Below the pieces are notes generated by a model that did no database searches, was not told the origin of the DNA, and saw only the letters and a list, made by a program, of their open reading frames with translations. From Ectocarpus siliculosus (lineage: Eukaryota; Sar; Phaeophyceae; Ectocarpales; Ectocarpaceae), in the NCBI GenBank assembly GCA_000310025.1, contig FN649749.1:1779763-1843762 (forward strand): a stretch of 64,000 bases of DNA. The letters run 5' to 3'. The translations under genes and the position numbers were made by a program. Shown here piece by piece: positions 58,695-64,000 of the stretch. The number at the start of each line of letters is the position of its first letter. Position 1 is the stretch's first letter.

Positions 58695-59929
58695 CGGAAC
58701 TCCTCGCCAGCTCCCTCCTGCGGAAGGTAGCCGAGTCCCTACCACTCCCATCCGCCACGACGACCGCCCCCCTCCTCGCCCCTCCCCGTTCCTCGAGCGT
58801 GCGGCCTGTTCCCTGTCTCCAGCCTCTAGTATCGCGGCATCGTCAAACGATGCCGACCGTCCGGTGAGCGAGTACGCAGAACGCCCGCGACCACCCTGGG
58901 CTTCCCCTCCCCCGTCGCCACCCCCGCTAAGCAGTTCTATTCCTCCTTCGAACCTCACTGTGGGTCTCGACCTTGTCCCGCCCCCTTTGATCCTGCCACC
59001 GCGACGCCCCCCCTCCCCCTCGACGGCGGCGGCTGTGCCGTTGGGATTCCCTCGTCGGAGCCCTTTTCTCTTCCCCTGCTCGATGTCGCTCACCAGCGAC
59101 ATGGAGTTGCTACCCACAAGCCGCGGAGGGCCGAGATTCCCCACGCTCGAGATCAACCCGCTGCGCGGAAAGCCTCTTGGGTGAGGGACGGCGGGAGAGG
59201 GAGACGGAAATGACGGACGTGACGCGCTGGCGACGCCCCCTCCTTCGCTTGGCGCCACACCGACTCCGTCACATCCTTCAGCAGCAGCCGTACCAGCAGC
59301 ACCGGCCTGATCGTGATCTCCCGTCGCCCCTGACACCGTGCCCCCCACAGAAGAAGAGACCCCCGCGGACGTAGGCTCAGAGCCAGCCCCCTCGGTACCG
59401 GTGGTACCCTTCGCGTGGTCGGCGAAGTCCCAGCGATTTCCGTCTCGCGGCTGCTCTCTGAACTGCCAGCGTGGAACCGAGAATCCCTTCAGCATGGCTC
59501 GAATTTCGGGTTGGGATATCGGGTGGAGCTGCTGATGCTGACGTTTCCCCCCACCCGCGTCGTCGCCGCCGTCGCCACCTTGGACACCCCCCATTCTGCT
59601 CCTTCGCCCTCCGTTGTTGCTACCGCCGAGGTTGTTCTTGTGGCCGTCGGCACAACTTTGGGCACCTGCGGATATCTCTACCGAAAAACCGTCCCCTGGT
59701 TGACCGCGTCCACACTTGTTTGTCGTCGATCGTTCGTGCCCATCCACGGGAGAGCAAGATGACGAAAACGCGTTTGCGGCCGGGGGGGGCGCGATGGCGT
59801 GGGACGAGGGCGGTTGGGAGGATGGGGGTGCACCGGAGGTGCAACAGCAACAGCAGGAGACCGTGCGACTTGTGTTTCTCCGGCGGGCTCTACGTGTCCT
59901 CCGAAAACGTGACCGTACTCCTCTTCCTC
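58695..59929 (-). pseudogene. Lipase B exon 17 with frameshift in CTG-type repeat
   Basis: It opens EEEYGHVFGGHVEPAGETQV in phase 0, matching copy A, but the later conserved parts (SGAPPSSQPPSS, FSSSCSPVDGHERS, EIRAMLKGFSVPRWQF, NSMSLVSDIEQGK, GRSASFDDAAILEAGDR) are in another frame. The switch lies in the GCTGTTGCTGTTGCACC stretch at about 59845-59865. The remainder is open to the CCG/GTGATT donor. Confidence 0.85.
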
Positions 59930-61504
59930 CTGTCGAAATTTCTTCGAGAAACAAGCAAAGAAAAAACAGATTGATGGTGCCATGCCTGTCATCAGACCAT
60001 GCCAATGATAGTCCCAGAGGAGCTCCTGTACGTCTCAATGACGCCACCCTGTTGTACACCTCACTTGTGGCTGCTCCGCAGTTTTCCGAACGTGTAGCAC
60101 CAGACAACAACATTGACCCCGCGCGCAGCGCGACCAGTGTTTTCAAGCATGCCTCCCCTCTGTGGTATTCGGGCGTTGACACTGCGGCACCCCCGCCACG
60201 AGAGAAACAATGGTGGCGCGCAAGTTGGGGAAGCGGGGTACGACCTCCAAGATGTCTCTGATGCACCGCCGTACAACGAAGAACAAGAATGGAACGCCCC
60301 CGCCGGTTACGTCCGGGGTGCCCCATTCTGGACAAGAAGTTGCCGATGCCACTCCGCTCCCGGGGTGCGTTGTCAGGGAACGGCCAATAGGGTCTCTTAA
60401 TCAAAACCACTCAAGAACGGAACCCCTTCCAACCCCTCGCCGAAAAGCCGCGTTTCGATCCATGTTTCACTCGGTGCTAGGCTGGCTAGTCGGTGAATCA
60501 AAGTGAGGCTGTTCGTCCCCGCAGTGCGTGGATGGGACTTGTTGCTCATTCATCCCACGACCAGCATGATCATGGGTGCACCCCCCTGCTCTCCGGTCCG
60601 CCAGTGTAGGGATGCGATCTATGCTCTCTGAATTTCTGGTGGCACGCATCTTGGTCAAGGACACACACACCCTCCGACCACACGGAACAGACCCACCTCT
60701 TCTCTCGCAGACGCCATGTGCGCCACGACGCCGTGCAATGACTTCGCCGCCTGGATGTCGATATCTTCATCTAGTACCTTCGTCGCCTCGTGCTCTCGGC
60801 CGGTGGGCATCATATGGTTCAAGTTGAACTCCGTCTGAAAAAGTCTGGGTGGTGGTCCGGGAATGTTCGGTAGGTGGCATAGGGATGCGACAAGTGAACA
60901 AAAGGAAACCTGACAACAACAATCCTTCGAGGGTCTTCCTCATTGATAACCCCGGCTGGAAACATACCGAAAGGTGAACAATAGATCAATGGCCTGAAGA
61001 AATGGCATGACACACGTTGTGCAAGTCCCTCCTTTTGCCGTGAGATATTGCCTAGCGCTTGCTGCTGCACGCCGGACCTTTCGGGATCCCTACGTTCAGA
61101 AAAGGTTTGCGTACATACCACGTCCCAGTACGTAGATATGAACTTCAACACTCCTCCAATCACACGTATTAAACACTGGCCTTGAAAACGCTCATCCCCG
61201 AAATTCTCGTTCCCTCGTAGAAGTGCATTACCGGTGATCCGTAATATTGGTACCCTTTCATCTACACCAACAATGTAAGTTGGGCACCCGTACTACCATA
61301 CCTTAGGTTGTCCATCCAGTGTTTGGTTCCGACTGATCCGCGAAACGTTACTACGAGGCGCTGCATCGACAATAGCAAAGAAAGGGAAGCGACCGAGAGA
61401 GACAATGGCGGGAGAAGGGGCGTTTGTACGTGGCCATCGGGAAACAGGGGAAGCCATTGCGAGGCGGAGACCATCGGTGGTGGGTGAAAAACGAGACACA
61501 CGCC

Positions 61505-61612
61505 GACCGACACACAGAGAGAGAGAGAAACAGAGACAGACAGACAGAGAGAGAGATAGACAGACGGACAGACAGACAGACAGAGAGCGAGAGAGAGAGA
61601 GAGAGAGAAAGT
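61505..61612 (+). repeat. (GACA)n/(GA)n microsatellite
   Basis: Imperfect GACA and GAGA runs on the + strand in intron 14 of copy B. Copy A has no equivalent tract at this intron. Confidence 0.9.
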
Positions 61613-62143
61613 CCGCACGGTAGGAGGATACCAAGAGCGACCGCTATTGATGAGATAATACCCGTACAGAAGCACCCACAACCAACACGCATTTTCACTA
61701 CCAAAAGAGACTATGCAATGTCACAACAGACAACAGAGAGGGTCTTCCTCGGGGCCGAAACTCCGTCAGCTATGGAGATATTCGCAAAACATAAGAATAC
61801 TCCCAACACAAAACAATGCGTATGAGGGATAACGAGTATTCCCACGAGAAAAGCATTTCTTGCAACATTGTCCCGCGCAATACTTATACTTTCAAGACCA
61901 TCAATATTGCTTACCCCTCTCGGCACGTCCTTGAGAATGAAACAGTTCGTGTCGTGGTCGACGTTGTGAATGTGCCGCACCAGCTCGAACCCCATCCTCG
62001 CTAACCTCTGAACCCGGATATGGTAGTTGTGGGGGTTCTTGAATCCTATCGGATCGGCGTAGGCCTCCCACGCCAACTCCAAGAGCCTATTCGAGGTCGT
62101 CAACGTGTGGTTTGAAGGGGGGCGGGGCCGGGGTGACGGGCAA

Positions 62144-62171
62144 GGCAGGCAGGGAGGGAGGGAGGGAGGGA
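62144..62171 (+). repeat. (GGGA)n microsatellite
   Basis: Short GGGA/GGCA run just upstream (in gene sense) of exon 14 of copy B, within the intron. Confidence 0.8.
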
Positions 62172-63737
62172 ACGGGAGGCGCACTTCAGTGTCGCTTGCC
62201 ATAGTCATTTGACCATTGACCACACATCTCCGACAGGACGGAAAACCGTTGTATTTTGTAATCGGGGCCCCACCGACAAGCTTGGCATGGCATCCTCCGC
62301 CCCCCATCCTCCCCGCCACTACTGCAGCAGCAGAAAATGTCCCTCCTCAGGGCTCACCACGCGGCCGTCTCTACGCAGAATACAGGTTTCTCGTCCTCGT
62401 CCTCCTTCCCGACGTCCCCCGGGGATGTTTTTGCGTGTTCCCCCGGGTTCAAGGCCCCGCCCTGGCAAGTGGGGCCTTTCGCCCTCGCCTGGCCACCACC
62501 GGCGGTAGCATCGACCCCGCCGTCCCTGCTCTTCCGCATGGCGATCGGCAGTTGTTCTTCGAAGAAGACGAAGCGCACCTAGTCTCGAAGACGCCGATGC
62601 CCACCATGAGGAGCGATTCCGATTGCACCAACGCGTGGATAAATACAACCGCAACGTAATGCGAACTAGCTACAGACGTGGAGAGAGGTATCACCTCAGG
62701 GGAACATTAAATGGATAACGAATCGTGGACTATTGTTTTCAGTCTATTGAGTACGGAGCGACGCTAGAAAAAAGAAAGACTTAGAGAGGAAACGACAGGG
62801 AATGCCTCCGTCAACCAATCTCCTGCTCCGACACACACGCACGAGCCAGCTCACAGATATATTCCTGAAGAGCTTGGACTCTTTGAACGACGAGGGCAGG
62901 AAGAGCAGAAACAGCTGCAGGGCGTACGCACACAAGATCGACACCGAGCCCAGGTGGTCCTGGCAAGACGAACCACACATCGACAATCATAACAGAGGTG
63001 AACCAATAGGTTAAAGAACGAAATACGCGCCAGGTGCAGTGAGCACTCCCACTGCATCTTCGACGCTTTCGGTTGGGCCAGCGAGGGCCTCGGGGGCGGT
63101 AAATGCCTAGCATGAGGACGTATCCGCAAACGACCTACATTGCTGTTGTCTGACCTTGGGCATAGCCTACGATGACTGCAAACTATACCAATCGAAGACC
63201 AACCAAGCAGCCAAAACATCGCAGCAGAAGCAATATTCAGGCATGGGTAGGCTCTCGGATACTGCAGCGGAACGACCTATGTAGTCGTGACAAGTGAGAT
63301 TGCATTGCGTCTCCTGCGAATCAAACCAGCGGGCTCGACGGAAACTAGAGAAACAGAGGTCAGACGGATGCAAGGGCAACATTTCATGGCATTTGCCCCT
63401 CAGGTTTCTTCTCCCCGTGCCCATCTCCTTTTCCGCGTACCCCCTTTACCATACCCCCCAAGTCCTCCCACTGCTTGACTTCTGGTGGCGCCAGCCCTTG
63501 GGCAACACACCCTGCAGACAACGTAGAGAGGTATCACAGACGCCATCGATGCCCGCCTAGATGCTGAATGCGCCGCACAACCCGTAGATATCATAGGCAG
63601 ACAGGCAAACTTACCTGTCTGGTCCTGACGAACAGCATGAGTTGGGCGGCGAAGGTGTTTCCGTCCATGTCGTCGTCGAGGATGTCGATCAGCCGCCAGA
63701 GTGTGAACGTCGTGTACACGATACCCAGCAAAATAGC

Positions 63738-64000
63738 CTGCCAAAATATCAGCAAAAAACATGCCACGGGGAAATGCCATGAGAAAGGACACGGAAGTAA
63801 AACGGGGACCCGCACTCAGAAGTTTTGCTCCGCTCGGACCTAACACCGGATTGGTTGGGTCTTCCGTACTGTCTCAGGAAAAAACCTTGCACCGCTGTCG
63901 ACCCGTGACCCTGCTCTGCACCCCCATGTCATAAAAGTCTTGTTTCGGGCACAAACCAACAATGGGAAACAAGTCTAGAGTTCAATCCGGACAGTGAAGG
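63738..64000. other. Intron of lipase B at window end
   Basis: No exon of copy B is recognised upstream (in gene sense) of exon 11 before the sequence ends; exons 1-10 must lie beyond 64000 if present. Confidence 0.6.

Larger units (their letters stand above)
52530..63737 (-). repeat. Inverted duplication, right arm
   Basis: Minus-strand partner of 32646-48862. It is 5 kb shorter, mainly because it lacks the retroelement insertion in intron 16 and has shorter introns elsewhere. Confidence 0.85.
53130..63737 (-). pseudogene. Polytopic class-3 lipase, copy B (5' part outside window, frameshifted)
   Basis: Minus-strand exons, numbered as in copy A: 11, 63737-63615; 12, 62959-62855; 13, 62578-62358; 14, 62086-61915; 15, 61360-61302; 16, 60844-60697; 17, 59929-58695; 18, 58293-58069; 19, 56978-56832; 20, 55365-54550; 21, 54252-54070; 22, from 53664. 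Exons 11, 12, 14, 15, 16, 18, 19 and 21 have exactly the copy A lengths, and exons 13 and 20 differ by multiples of 3. The triad is kept: Ser in GHSMGG (56876-56874), Asp in DGDPVP (54561-54559), His in YAHAG (54228-54226). Exon 17 is 1,235 bp, not a multiple of 3, so the frame breaks before the catalytic residues; exon 22 has a second shift. It is a pseudogene unless these are sequence errors. Confidence 0.8.

Noticed and set aside
61262-61704. Ser/Leu-rich minus-strand open frames
   Set aside because: Mostly translation of the GACA/GA microsatellite within an intron; only the final QRLVVTFRGSVG part is a true exon of lipase B.
1-64000. CRISPR arrays, rRNA genes, bacterial operons or integrated large-virus gene clusters
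   Set aside because: No regularly spaced short repeats with unique spacers, no rRNA-like sequence and no gene-dense intronless blocks were seen.

Overview
The window is nuclear DNA of an intron-rich eukaryote. A multicellular stramenopile, most likely a brown alga of the Ectocarpus type, fits best: introns of a few hundred bp with GT-AG borders, Gln/Gly/Ala homopolymer tracts in large proteins, and a mixed Helitron/LTR/MITE load. No organism-specific marker was found, so this assignment is inference. There are no bacterial operons, rRNA genes, CRISPR arrays or convincing tRNAs.

Layout. (1) 1-7.0 kb: a possible small spliced gene, then a decayed Helitron whose Rep, PIF1-type helicase and OTU-protease protein is broken by two in-frame stops and one frameshift; a small acidic ORF and a GC-rich hairpin follow it. 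(2) 7.5-17.9 kb: two copies of a 1.1 kb dispersed repeat, a spliced + strand gene with a coiled-coil start, a poly-Gln stretch and four LOTUS/OST-HTH-like half-domains, a minus-strand relic carrying a 95-bp tandem duplication, and a small TIR (MITE-like) element. (3) 20.3-26.2 kb: a minus-strand gene for an XPG/FEN1-like protein with a Cys-rich C-terminus. It is seen twice around a 100-N gap, but the two 2,495-bp copies are exactly the last bases before the gap and the first bases after it. This is most simply an unmerged contig overlap rather than a real duplication. In the complete copy a 22-bp tandem duplication knocks the Cys-rich tail out of frame.

(4) 27.3-63.7 kb is the main content: two paralogous, polytopic class-3 (diacylglycerol-lipase-like) lipase genes arranged tail to tail. 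Copy A (+, 27.3-48.4 kb) has about 22 exons and would encode roughly 2,600 residues: a low-complexity N-terminus, about eight membrane segments, and a lipase domain with a Ser (GHSMGG), Asp (DGDPVP), His (YTHVG) triad. Copy B (-, 63.7-53.2 kb, 5' end outside the window) keeps the same splice phases, and eight of its exons are identical in length to copy A. It carries a frameshift in the long exon 17 and another near its C-terminus. Homology of the arms continues past the stop codons, leaving a 3.7-kb spacer that holds a diverged triple tandem repeat of about 480 bp and a decayed acidic ORF.

(5) Intron 16 of copy A is 5.3 kb against 0.77 kb in copy B, because it contains a decayed Ty1/copia element (gag, protease, integrase) that was itself interrupted by a 2.6-kb LTR element lacking coding capacity, with 271-299 bp TGTT...AACA LTRs and a 5-bp AGTTC target duplication. 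Removing the insert rejoins the copia reading frame, which gives the relative order of events.
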